Positions 33,329 to 40,071 of a DNA stretch of 41,160 bases are shown here, one piece after another (the stretch's first letter is position 1; every line of letters starts with the position of its first letter). Source of the stretch: Corallococcus sicarius (lineage in GTDB: Bacteria; Myxococcota; Myxococcia; Myxococcales; Myxococcaceae); NCBI RefSeq assembly GCF_003611735.1, contig NZ_RAWG01000060.1:1-41160 (forward strand), in the 5' to 3' direction. Below the pieces are notes generated by a model that worked only from the letters and a program-made list of their open reading frames with translations, ran no database searches and was not told where the DNA came from. The translations under genes and the position numbers were made by a program.

Positions 33329-33859
33329 GTGAGCTTCGCGCGTACGCGCCGAGGGATGACTGGAGGATGGGCGCTGCTGGGGCTGCTCGCGCTCGCGTGT
33401 CAGCACGGGCCGGACGCGTCCGCGAAGCCGCCGCGCCCCAAGTGGATGCCTCCGGAGGGGAGCTGTCCTCGCGGCGCGCAGCTCCAGATGGAGCGGCTGG
33501 GGCTGAAGCCCGGCGACCGCATCCCCGTCATCGTGGACAGCATCCAGGACCACCCGGGGCCGGCCCGGTACAACTACAGCTTCGTCATCGCGCTGCCGCA
33601 GGGGGTGGGGGAGGCGAAGCTGCCGGGGGCGCGCATCGGCGGGCGGCTCTTCGTGACGAAGCACCGCGTGTTCGGCCGGTATGACCGCATCTTCACGCCG
33701 GAGAGCGGTGCCACGTCGGTGCCCTTCTGCGGCGTGCTGCTGGACTCGCGCTGGGACCGCGACGGCGAGGGGCTCATCGCGTATCCCAGCCCGATGAAGG
33801 GCTTCTCCGTGGTGCAGGACAACACCGGCATCATCCTGGTGGTGGACCACTACCCGTGA
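33329..33859 (+). CDS. Putative lipoprotein of unknown function
   Basis: A 176-residue protein with a likely lipoprotein signal (basic RTRR, hydrophobic WALLGLLALAC with Cys24; the -3 residue is Ala, a less common lipobox). The mature domain has a Pro-rich start (PPRPKWMPP), then a beta-rich part (YNYSFVIALPQ, RLFVTKHRVFG) and ends GIILVVDHYP. I do not recognise the family. GTG at 33329 has GGAGG 8 bases upstream; ATG at 33356 is a second option but would shorten the signal. It lies 14 bases after the Omp85 gene and ends 25 bases from the convergent beta-helix gene. It may be an accessory of the TamAB-like system (inference). Confidence 0.75.
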   Translation: MSFARTRRGMTGGWALLGLLALACQHGPDASAKPPRPKWMPPEGSCPRGAQLQMERLGLKPGDRIPVIVDSIQDHPGPARYNYSFVIALPQGVGEAKLPGARIGGRLFVTKHRVFGRYDRIFTPESGATSVPFCGVLLDSRWDRDGEGLIAYPSPMKGFSVVQDNTGIILVVDHYP

Positions 33860-33884
33860 GGCACGCCGGGTGACCCTGGCGCTG

Positions 33885-35057
33885 TCAGTACGGGGTGCAG
33901 AGGACGCCTACGCAGTCACCCGTGCCGTTGTCCCGCGCGACGTTGCCGCCTCCGTCGAAGGCGGTGGGCGCGTAGATGCCCCAGCCCGTGTTGCCCAGGG
34001 CGACGTTGCTGATCAGCGTGGGGGTGCTGGGCGGCAGGACCCGCAGGCCGTCACCGTCGTTGCGCAGGAAGCGGTTGTCGCGGACGATGCCCGTGAGCGG
34101 GGTGGGGACGGCCTCCGGCAGGTCGGACAGGGTCAGTCCGCCCCCGTTGTCCCAGAGGGTATTGCCGTCGAGGTAGACGGTGTTGGCCGCGGCCTGGAGG
34201 CCACTGCCGTTGTTGACGACCCACGTGTCGAGCATCGACAGGCGGACTGTCTCCCAGACGGGATCGGTCGGAGGGGCGAGCGCGGTGTTGTTCGCGATGA
34301 GCGAGTCTTCGAACCGCATCTCATCGCAGGTGTAGGGGCCGCCGAAGTCCAACCGCATCGTGCCCACGGCGGTGTTCTCCACGAGCGTGCTCGAGCGGAA
34401 GCGGGCGCGGCCACCGAAGCAGTAGACGGCGAGCCCGTTCGACGTGAAGGTCGAATCGAGCACGTCCACACCGTGGGAGCCCGTGAAGATCGCGCGCCCG
34501 TTGTGGGAGAACACCGTCGAGCGGATGTCGAACTCACCATTCGATGCGGCGAACTCGCTGCTCACCCCCGTGTCGTTGCCGCTGAAGCGGGAGTTCGTGA
34601 TGAGGAACCTCGTGTAGCTGTTCCGGTTGTAGACGCCGATCCTGTTGTCGACGAGCGCGAGCTGGTGCAGCCGCACGTTCGTGCCGTTGTCGACCACGTA
34701 CCCCAGGTCGAAGCCCTGGAGGGTTCCGTTGCGCACCATGCTGCTGGCCTCGATGACGATGCCCTGGGAGCCGTCCGTCTCCGGGCCGGTGCGGTACACG
34801 CGATGGCCGCCGAGATCGAGCACGACGCCTTCACCGGCGACCTTGAGCGCGAAGGGCGCCGTGCCCGGGCAGGCGAGGTCGTGCGTGAGCATCGTGTGCT
34901 GGGTGATGACGTCACCGCACTGGACGTTGCAACCCGAGGTGTTCACCACCTTGGCTTCCGCGTCGAACTCCACCACGCCGCCAGCCTGCGCGGCGGGTGT
35001 CCCCGCGAGCAACGCCGCCATGGTCCCCACGATGATGAAACCCCGTGCTTGCCGCAT
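33885..35057 (-). CDS. Exported right-handed beta-helix repeat protein
   Basis: A 390-residue protein with a signal peptide (MRQARGFIIVGTMAALLAGT, cleavage likely after AAQA) and about ten parallel beta-helix coils rich in Asn turns: for example LHQLALVDNRIGVYNRNSY, FLITNSRFSGNDTGV, LDTWVVNNGSGLQAAANTVY and LISNVALGNTGWGIYAP. Such folds are found in polysaccharide lyases and in adhesins; no catalytic residues of a known lyase are evident to me. A conserved start CNVQCGDVITQHTMLTHDLACPG has Cys pairs, and the C-terminus has DCVGVLC. The start is an ATG with GGGAGG just upstream. It is probably secreted or surface-exposed. It lies downstream of the Ig-like lipoprotein on the same strand, with 143 bases between. 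Confidence 0.85.
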   Translation of the reverse strand: MRQARGFIIVGTMAALLAGTPAAQAGGVVEFDAEAKVVNTSGCNVQCGDVITQHTMLTHDLACPGTAPFALKVAGEGVVLDLGGHRVYRTGPETDGSQGIVIEASSMVRNGTLQGFDLGYVVDNGTNVRLHQLALVDNRIGVYNRNSYTRFLITNSRFSGNDTGVSSEFAASNGEFDIRSTVFSHNGRAIFTGSHGVDVLDSTFTSNGLAVYCFGGRARFRSSTLVENTAVGTMRLDFGGPYTCDEMRFEDSLIANNTALAPPTDPVWETVRLSMLDTWVVNNGSGLQAAANTVYLDGNTLWDNGGGLTLSDLPEAVPTPLTGIVRDNRFLRNDGDGLRVLPPSTPTLISNVALGNTGWGIYAPTAFDGGGNVARDNGTGDCVGVLCTPY

Positions 35058-35126
35058 GCTGCCTCCCTCGGCCGGAGGTGCCCGACCCGTGGCAGGGAGG
35101 CTAGGCACCCCCACCCAGGAGGCTTC

Positions 35127-35159
35127 CCCCCCACGGGTGGCAGCGCGCTGCCTGGGGGG
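35127..35159 (-). terminator. Long imperfect hairpin after the Ig-like lipoprotein gene
   Basis: An outer stem CCCCCCA/TGGGGGG (35127-35133 with 35153-35159) encloses a perfect 14-base palindrome GGCAGCGCGCTGCC (35139-35152), with a 5-base bulge between. It lies 42 bases after the lipoprotein gene stop, on the minus strand, and could end the caspase operon. There is no T-run. A TAGCCT element at 35096-35101 (minus strand) could start the beta-helix gene, but no -35 was found. Confidence 0.45.
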
Positions 35160-35200
35160 AGACACCCTGGGGGCACGGGGGGCTGGCCCAAGAATCGCGG

Positions 35201-36304
35201 TCAGTCGACCTTGAGGGAGAGGGTCTGCTGGTCGCTGGTGAGCAGGTCACCGATGCCGATGACGAAGGTGAACGTGTCCGCGCGCGTGGGCGTACCTGAG
35301 AGGATGCCCTGCTGGGTGTCCAGCACGACGCCCGGCGGCAGCTCTCCGCTCTTCACGCTCCAGGAGAACGTGCCAGAGCCACCGACCGTCTTGAGGGTGT
35401 AGCTGTACTCCGTGCCCACGCGGCCATCCGGCACCGCGCGCGAGAGGCATTTGACGATCCCGGACGCATCCACGGTGGTGAGGCTGAGCCGGCGCGAGGC
35501 GGTCTGCGGCGGCGTGGCGCTGTCCGTCACGTCCACCCAGAACTCCTGCATGCCCTGCTGCGTCGTCGTCCCGGTGACGCTGCCGTCGGCGGACAGCGTG
35601 AGCCCGGTGGGCAGCGCCTGTCCGGAGGCGAGGGCGAAGCGGTACGGAGGCTGGCCGCCGGTGGCGGAGAGGCGCTCCGTGTAGGCGCGGTTCTGGGGCA
35701 CGTCCGCGAGCGGCCCCGGGCCCGCGAGTCGCAGCAGGGGCCGGACGCGCAGGAGCAGGTTGCCGCTGGCGCGCTTCTTCGGGGTGCCCTGGTCGGTCAC
35801 CTCCACCGGGAGGAACGCATCCCCCGCGCGCGTGGGCGTGCCGGTGAGCCGGCCCTCGGTGTCGAGCGAGAAGCCCGCCGGGAGCTGCCCCGTGGCGTTG
35901 AAGGTGTACGGCGGCGTTCCGCCCCGGGCCTGGAGCGAGGCGGAGTAGGGCAGGGTCTCGATGCCCTCCGTCAGGAGGGTGGACTCCAGCGAGAGCGCGG
36001 TGGGGCCCGCGTCGGCCGGCTCGCCCGCGTCCGTCGTGCCCGCGTCGGGCGTCGTACCGGCATCCACGTCCGTGCCCGCGTCCGTGCCTGCGTCCGTGCC
36101 GGAGTCCTCGGAGCCCGGGGCGTCGCACGTATGGCCCTCGCCACAGGCCGGCAGACAACGGTTCTCCGAGGCGAGGCAGGTGGTGCCCGAGGGACATGCT
36201 CCCGACGCATCGCACTCGGCGAAGCGTGAGAGGTCCGGCGCGAACGAGCAGGCCCCTACCATGAGGAGCAAGGCGCTCGCCCATGCGGTCCGGCGCACGC
36301 TCAC
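35201..36304 (-). CDS. Putative lipoprotein with three Ig-like (He_PIG-type) domains
   Basis: A 367-residue lipoprotein, with signal peptide SVRRTAWASALLLMVGAC, Cys19 in lipobox VGAC. Next comes a Cys-rich module (about 20-60, CPSGTTCLASENRCLPACGE) and a Thr/Asp/Ala/Gly spacer (about 65-95, TDAGTDAGTD), both typical of myxobacterial surface lipoproteins. Three Ig-like repeats follow, each with the pattern G-G-x-P-P-Y-x-F/W... L-P-x-G... G-x-L-x-G-T-P-T (about 115-195, 205-285, 295-367). These domains bind sugars or proteins. I chose the GTG at 36304, which overlaps the stop of the 42-codon ORF (GTGA); GTG 36298 is an alternative. Confidence 0.82.
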   Translation of the reverse strand: MSVRRTAWASALLLMVGACSFAPDLSRFAECDASGACPSGTTCLASENRCLPACGEGHTCDAPGSEDSGTDAGTDAGTDVDAGTTPDAGTTDAGEPADAGPTALSLESTLLTEGIETLPYSASLQARGGTPPYTFNATGQLPAGFSLDTEGRLTGTPTRAGDAFLPVEVTDQGTPKKRASGNLLLRVRPLLRLAGPGPLADVPQNRAYTERLSATGGQPPYRFALASGQALPTGLTLSADGSVTGTTTQQGMQEFWVDVTDSATPPQTASRRLSLTTVDASGIVKCLSRAVPDGRVGTEYSYTLKTVGGSGTFSWSVKSGELPPGVVLDTQQGILSGTPTRADTFTFVIGIGDLLTSDQQTLSLKVD

Positions 36305-36446
36305 GGCAGCTCCCAGACGAAGGGCACCGAGCCCGCGAGGACGAGCCGCGCGCTCGCGCTTCGCAGCGCGTGAGACATGCGCGCCATCCGCAGGGAGGTG
36401 CTCGCCCAGGCGGTCCGGCGCACGCTCATGGCAGCTCCCAGACGAA
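36275..36446 (-). repeat. 125-bp tandem duplication at a gene junction
   Basis: Bases 36275-36321 match 36400-36446 at 45 of 47 positions, at an offset of 125. Each copy holds the end of a reading frame (FVWELP then stop), a coupled start codon, and the next gene's first residues (SVRRTAW). The bases between the copies have diverged. Confidence 0.92.
36301..36429 (-). CDS. 42-codon ORF created by the junction duplication
   Basis: ATG at 36429 overlaps the preceding stop (ATGA) and the frame runs 42 codons to a TGA at 36301 that overlaps the lipoprotein GTG. Its first residues (SVRRTAWAS) are those of the downstream lipoprotein signal peptide and its last (PFVWELP) are those of the end of the upstream membrane protein. 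It has no complete hydrophobic core that would make a functional signal peptide. It may be translated by coupling, but is most simply a by-product of the duplication that keeps the flanking genes coupled. Confidence 0.4.
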   Translation of the reverse strand: MSVRRTAWASTSLRMARMSHALRSASARLVLAGSVPFVWELP

Positions 36447-37175
36447 CGACAGCGCACCGCTGACGCCGAGCAGCGCGCCCAGCCCCAGCAACACATTCGA
36501 GGTCCGCGCCTGCCGCCGTCCGTGGTCGAGCCGCGAGGCGAAGCAGTTCGTGAAGTCCTCACCGGCCGTGGCGCACTCGCCGCCGCTCTTCGACACCTTC
36601 GACTCCGTGCTCCGCGCCGCGAGCCCGAAGCCCACGCCCACCGCGAGCGCCACGCCGCCCGTGCCCAGCAACACCTTGGGCAGCAGCCGCGAACCGCGAG
36701 GCGCCGCCCGCGCGGTTCCCAGCGGAGACCAGACCTCCTGGAGCGCCTGCTTCGCCCGGGCCTCCGTCTCACCCGGAGTCGTGGCCGGTGCCTCGAAATG
36801 TGCCCGCGTCTCCGGGCCTCGCGCGTCCGTCACCGTCAGCGCCACGCTGCGCCTGCCTCCCACGCCCAGCGCGACACCGCGCACCATCCTGCGCGCGCCC
36901 AGCGCCCCGACCTGGGCGCTCCGGCACTCCGCGTTGCCACATGCGGACAACGACGCGCCCGAAGCGCGCAGCCTCGCCACCGTGTCGTCGCGCGACTCCA
37001 GACACGCGTCCGGCAGGGCGGCCACCGCGCGCCGCGTGGCGTCTTCCAGCGCGCGCGCCTCCGCGGACGGCAGCGCCACGCGCTCGAAGGGCACGAGCAC
37101 CACGCGCGTGTTCGCGTCGCACGGGACGGCACCCTGCGCGAGCCAGAGCAGGAGGGACACGGCGGACAGACTCAT
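36426..37175 (-). CDS. Putative membrane protein in the caspase operon
   Basis: A 249-residue protein of unknown family. It has a signal peptide-like start (MSLSAVSLLLWLAQGAVPCD), a soluble domain (about 20-160) that holds LVPFERVALPSAEARALEDA, CLESRDDTVARLRASGA and a CGNAEC pair, and two C-terminal membrane helices (about 163-186 and 224-247) flanking a basic loop. The soluble domain is like many myxobacterial proteins that follow caspase genes in that it mixes a thiol pair with alpha/beta segments, but I assign no function. It starts on the last bases of the caspase gene (ATGA at 37172-37175) and would be translated with it. It should sit in the inner membrane with its soluble domain outside. 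Confidence 0.72.
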   Translation of the reverse strand: MSLSAVSLLLWLAQGAVPCDANTRVVLVPFERVALPSAEARALEDATRRAVAALPDACLESRDDTVARLRASGASLSACGNAECRSAQVGALGARRMVRGVALGVGGRRSVALTVTDARGPETRAHFEAPATTPGETEARAKQALQEVWSPLGTARAAPRGSRLLPKVLLGTGGVALAVGVGFGLAARSTESKVSKSGGECATAGEDFTNCFASRLDHGRRQARTSNVLLGLGALLGVSGALSFVWELP

Positions 37176-38440
37176 GGCGCGCGGGCCACGTCCGCCTCGT
37201 CCGCGTCTCCCGGCGCCGGCGTCAGCCCGAGGCTCGCCATGTAGCCCCGGTAGAAGCGCGGCCCGAAGGGCACGGCGAACAGCTTGTCGCGAAGCGCATC
37301 CTCCACCGCGCCCCGCGCCGCCACGCTCGTCTCACGCCAGCGCAGCCCGCCCGCATCCACCACCTCGCTCGCGCGGGTGATGGCGAACGCCGCCTCCCGG
37401 CCCGTCGCGCGCAGGTAGTAGCCCCGGCCCACGGGCAGCGACAGCACCAGCGGGCGCTCGCGCTCCTTGTGCAGCTCCACCACGCGGATGCCGCGCGCGT
37501 CCTCCACCCACAGCCGGCCCTCCAGGCCCGTGGGCACCAGCAGGTAGCCCAGCGACGCGGCCTCCCCCAGGTCCGTCAGCGCGAACGCGCGATCCAACGC
37601 GGGCGGCTGGATGAACACGCGCGGCTGGCCGCGCACGTCGTCCATGCCGTGGCTCGCGGCCGCCACGAAGCCCCGCAGCTCCGCGTAGTCCACCCGTCCA
37701 TCCCCGTTCACGTCCCCCGCGCCCGACAGCGCCGAGCGCACCATGTGGCTGAAGACGCCGGAGCGGATGGCGCTCCACTCGTGGCTCTCCTGCTCCGACG
37801 ACGTGGACAGCACCACGCCCACCTGGGGAAAGCGCTCCAGCTCGCGGCCGCCCAGGAGCCCCTTCACCGCCTCCGCGTACGCGGGCCCCACCGGCAGCGA
37901 GCCCCGCGAGTGGACGAAGAAGTACGAATCGCACGCGTCCACGATGAGCTGGAGGAAGGACGCCTTGCTCGGCGCGAGCACGCGCGAGAACAGCTCCGTG
38001 CGCGTCAGGGGGCCGTCCAGCAGGCTCACGGTGCCCTCACCCGCGGCGCCGCGCTTGCCGTGGCCCACGAAGACGAAGGACAGCACCGGCACCGCGCCCC
38101 GGGCCCGGTCTCCGGCCATGCGGGCGTTCAGGCGGGCGAGCGCATCCCACAGCGCGGCGTGCGTGGGGGGCCGCGTCTTCGCGGCGAGCCCCGGGTGCAG
38201 GACCTGCGTGTCGGCGTCCAGCACGCTCAGCAGCACCACCTCGCGCGAGCGGGGGGCGAACAGCTCGTAGTACCGGGCGCCGTCGTCGTCGGCGTAGCGC
38301 AGGGGGGCCTGGGACGGCTCGGTGCCGGTGTTGCTGGCCACGATGAGCGCGTAGTGGACCTGTTCGGGGGCGGCGCTCGCGGCGGTTCCCACCAGGAGGA
38401 GCACACCCAGGGCCAGGGTCCTGTGGGAGGGCGATCGCAT
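37172..38440 (-). CDS. Exported caspase-like (C14) protein with a calcium loop
   Basis: A 422-residue protein: signal peptide (MRSPSHRTLALGVLLLVGTA, cleavage about 23), then a caspase/metacaspase p20-like domain. VHYALIVASNTG begins the fold and LRYADDDGARYYELF is the characteristic substrate-side region. Catalytic His127 is in FVFVGHGKRG and Cys170 in LIVDACDSY. An EF-hand/dockerin-type loop follows, D243-V-N245-G-D247-G-R-V-D251-Y-A-E254, which fits Ca2+ binding. A beta-rich C-terminal region (about 275-422) is of unknown function. Because it should be exported, its target is periplasmic or extracellular. The ATG at 38440 is preferred because it begins the signal peptide. It is the first gene of a minus-strand operon and diverges from a sigma factor gene, with 123 bases between them. 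Confidence 0.85.
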   Translation of the reverse strand: MRSPSHRTLALGVLLLVGTAASAAPEQVHYALIVASNTGTEPSQAPLRYADDDGARYYELFAPRSREVVLLSVLDADTQVLHPGLAAKTRPPTHAALWDALARLNARMAGDRARGAVPVLSFVFVGHGKRGAAGEGTVSLLDGPLTRTELFSRVLAPSKASFLQLIVDACDSYFFVHSRGSLPVGPAYAEAVKGLLGGRELERFPQVGVVLSTSSEQESHEWSAIRSGVFSHMVRSALSGAGDVNGDGRVDYAELRGFVAAASHGMDDVRGQPRVFIQPPALDRAFALTDLGEAASLGYLLVPTGLEGRLWVEDARGIRVVELHKERERPLVLSLPVGRGYYLRATGREAAFAITRASEVVDAGGLRWRETSVAARGAVEDALRDKLFAVPFGPRFYRGYMASLGLTPAPGDADEADVARAP

Positions 38441-38463
38441 GGGGAGATGGCGCAGTGCGCGGT

Positions 38464-38488
38464 GGAAAAGGATGCCACGGAAAACGTC
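38464..38488 (+). promoter_or_regulatory. Possible ECF-type promoter for the sigma/anti-sigma operon
   Basis: GGAAA (38464-38468) and CGTC (38485-38488) are 16 bases apart, the usual layout of group 4 (ECF) promoters, where GGAAC-N16-CGTC is common. It points to the sigma gene 75 bases downstream and would allow autoregulation. The match is short, so chance is possible. Confidence 0.35.
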
Positions 38489-38533
38489 CGACAATCCACC
38501 TGAGGCTGCTCGCGACAACATGGGAGTGACGGG

Positions 38534-38550
38534 ACCGCGACGGTCGCGGT
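38534..38550. promoter_or_regulatory. 17-base palindrome before the sigma gene
   Basis: Perfect 8-base arms ACCGCGAC (38534-38541) and GTCGCGGT (38543-38550) around a single G lie 13 bases before the sigma factor start and 94 bases before the caspase start. It may be an operator for a dimeric regulator, or, as RNA, a hairpin close to the sigma ribosome site. Confidence 0.5.
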
Positions 38551-38563
38551 AAGCCCCTGAGGG

Positions 38564-39193
38564 ATGGAGTGGGATGACGACACGCTGCGCCGCTTTCGCG
38601 AAGGCACCCCGGAGGTGTTGGCGGAGGTGTATCGCGCGCACGCGGAGCCGCTCGCTCGCCTGCTCAAGGCGGCCGCCTGGCGGGGGACGTTCACCCGCTT
38701 GAGGAACGCGATGGAGCTGGAGAACACACTGCTGGAGACCTTCGCTCGCGCCTTCGAGCCGCGCACGCGCACGGCCTACAACGGCTCGCGTCCCTACGCG
38801 CACTTCCTGATGGGCATCGCGCGCAACGTGCTGCTGGAGCAGTCGCGCGAGCGCGAAGTCGTAGGCAGGGACGAGCCCTTCGAGGGGCTCACCGAGGCGT
38901 CGGGCGAGGACGGCGGGCTCGCGGAGTTGGTGGAGGACCGCGAGGTGGAGGCGCTGCTCGCGGCGTTCAAGGAAGGGCTGACGCGCGAGGAGCACCGGCT
39001 GTTCGAGCTGCGCTTCGGCGAGGGCGTGGCCCAGGAAGAGGCCGCCACGGCGCTGGGCCTCACGCGCATCCAGGTGCGGCGGCGCGAGTTCGGGTTGAAG
39101 TCCAGGCTGCTCGGGTTCCTCCAGTCGAAGGGGTACCTGGAGGACCTGGAGACGCAGGGCTGGAGCTTCTTCAAGCGGCGGAGTGCACGATGA
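38564..39193 (+). CDS. ECF-like sigma factor (sigma-70 family)
   Basis: A 209-residue sigma factor with region 2 (about 15-95: ELENTLLETFARAFEPRT and PYAHFLMGIARNVLLEQSRERE) and region 4 (about 145-190: LTREEHRLFELRFGEGVAQ and an HTH AATALGLTRIQVRRREFGL). It lacks region 1.1 and a long region 3, so it is ECF-type. It should direct RNA polymerase to promoters of its own and perhaps the divergent caspase operon. It starts at ATG 38564, after a GAGGG run, and its stop overlaps the start of the anti-sigma (ATGA), which is typical of sigma/anti-sigma pairs. The C-terminal 20 residues are basic and aromatic. Confidence 0.88.
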   Translation: MEWDDDTLRRFREGTPEVLAEVYRAHAEPLARLLKAAAWRGTFTRLRNAMELENTLLETFARAFEPRTRTAYNGSRPYAHFLMGIARNVLLEQSREREVVGRDEPFEGLTEASGEDGGLAELVEDREVEALLAAFKEGLTREEHRLFELRFGEGVAQEEAATALGLTRIQVRRREFGLKSRLLGFLQSKGYLEDLETQGWSFFKRRSAR

Positions 39194-39969
39194 GCGGATG
39201 TGACGACCGTCAGGCGAAGAAGGCGATGGCGGCCCTCTTCCAGAAGGGGACGGACGGAGGGCTGGACGCCGCGGGCTTCGGGCGCCTGCGCGCGCACCTG
39301 GCGACGTGCCCGGAGTGCCAGCAGACCTACGACAAGCTCTCCCGCGTGGAGTCGGTGCTGGAGCTGCGCGCGCTGCCGAAGGCCCACGGCGCGCTGCTGG
39401 AACAGGCGCTGTTCGCGAAGCTGGCGCAGGCCGCCGGGCCCGCCCCAAGGCCGGTGGCGCGGCCTGAGCGCCGGTGGTTCACATCCCCCTTGCTCGTCCC
39501 CCTGTCGCTGGGCGCCGCGGCGGCCACGGTGGCGCTGGTCGTCGTCGGACCCTCGCTCCAGCGCCCCGACGTGACGGGGACGCAGGAGTGGCAGGCGCGC
39601 TCGTCAGCGCCGGGTGTCGGGGCCTGGGGTGTGCGGGCCTTCTGCGTCGCGCCCACGGGCACGGTGCTCGCGGAGGCCCGGCCGGGCGGGACGCTCGCGT
39701 GCGCGGAGGGCAACGCGGTGCAATTCAGCTACACCGCGCCGGAGCGCGTGCGCCTGTCGCTGGAGGGCGTGTCGAAGACGGGTGAGCCCCTGCGCTTCTT
39801 CCCGAGCGAGGGCGCGGCCCCGGAGGTCGCGGCCGGCGTGGATGTGCCGCTGCCGTTCAGCACCCCGGTGCAGGGCGGTTGGCTGACGGACGCCGTGCGG
39901 GTCCGCGCCAGCTTCACCGATGCGCAGGGCCGCACGCTCGCGGACACGCAGGTGACGCTCACGCCGTAG
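39190..39969 (+). CDS. Membrane anti-sigma factor with zinc-finger motif
   Basis: A 259-residue protein: N-terminal anti-sigma domain with H36-x3-C40-x2-C43 (HLATCPEC), a zinc motif as in zf-HC2/ZAS anti-sigma factors, with Cys4 as a possible fourth ligand. A single membrane helix (about 96-117, LLVPLSLGAAAATVALVVVG) follows. The periplasmic part (about 118-259) resembles the DUF4384 type of beta-domain often seen beside caspase genes in myxobacteria, with LACAEGNAVQFSYTAP and LRFFPSEG (this resemblance is from memory). Coupled by ATGA to the sigma gene, it probably holds the sigma factor at the membrane until a periplasmic signal frees it. A hairpin follows at 39978. Confidence 0.82.
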   Translation: MSGCDDRQAKKAMAALFQKGTDGGLDAAGFGRLRAHLATCPECQQTYDKLSRVESVLELRALPKAHGALLEQALFAKLAQAAGPAPRPVARPERRWFTSPLLVPLSLGAAAATVALVVVGPSLQRPDVTGTQEWQARSSAPGVGAWGVRAFCVAPTGTVLAEARPGGTLACAEGNAVQFSYTAPERVRLSLEGVSKTGEPLRFFPSEGAAPEVAAGVDVPLPFSTPVQGGWLTDAVRVRASFTDAQGRTLADTQVTLTP

Positions 39970-39977
39970 CACCCTGA

Positions 39978-40014
39978 ACCGGCGGGAGGGTGTGGTCGTC
40001 GGAGCCCCGCCGGT
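39978..40014 (+). terminator. Hairpin after the sigma/anti-sigma operon
   Basis: Nine-base perfect arms ACCGGCGGG (39978-39986) and CCCGCCGGT (40006-40014) with a 19-base loop follow the anti-sigma stop by 8 bases. There is no T-run; a factor-dependent or weak terminator is likely. Confidence 0.5.
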
Positions 40015-40056
40015 GACAGTGTCCGTGGCCGGAGCGGGCCTGGATTCGTGCGCCGG

Positions 40057-40062
40057 TATACA
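40057..40062 (+). promoter_or_regulatory. Possible -10 element of the acyltransferase gene
   Basis: TATACA in the context GGTATACAGT lies 9 bases before the GTG start, so the transcript would be leaderless or nearly so. No good -35 was found 17 bases upstream. Confidence 0.35.
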
Positions 40063-40071
40063 GTCCGCACC

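Noticed and set aside
33870-35402. Plus-strand open frame opposite the beta-helix gene
   Set aside because: The minus strand encodes a signal peptide and regular beta-helix coils; the plus-strand translation has no pattern.
38464-38488. A second promoter on the minus strand for the caspase gene
   Set aside because: No GGAA-type or TTGACA-type element with a paired -10 was found within 38441-38563 on the minus strand.
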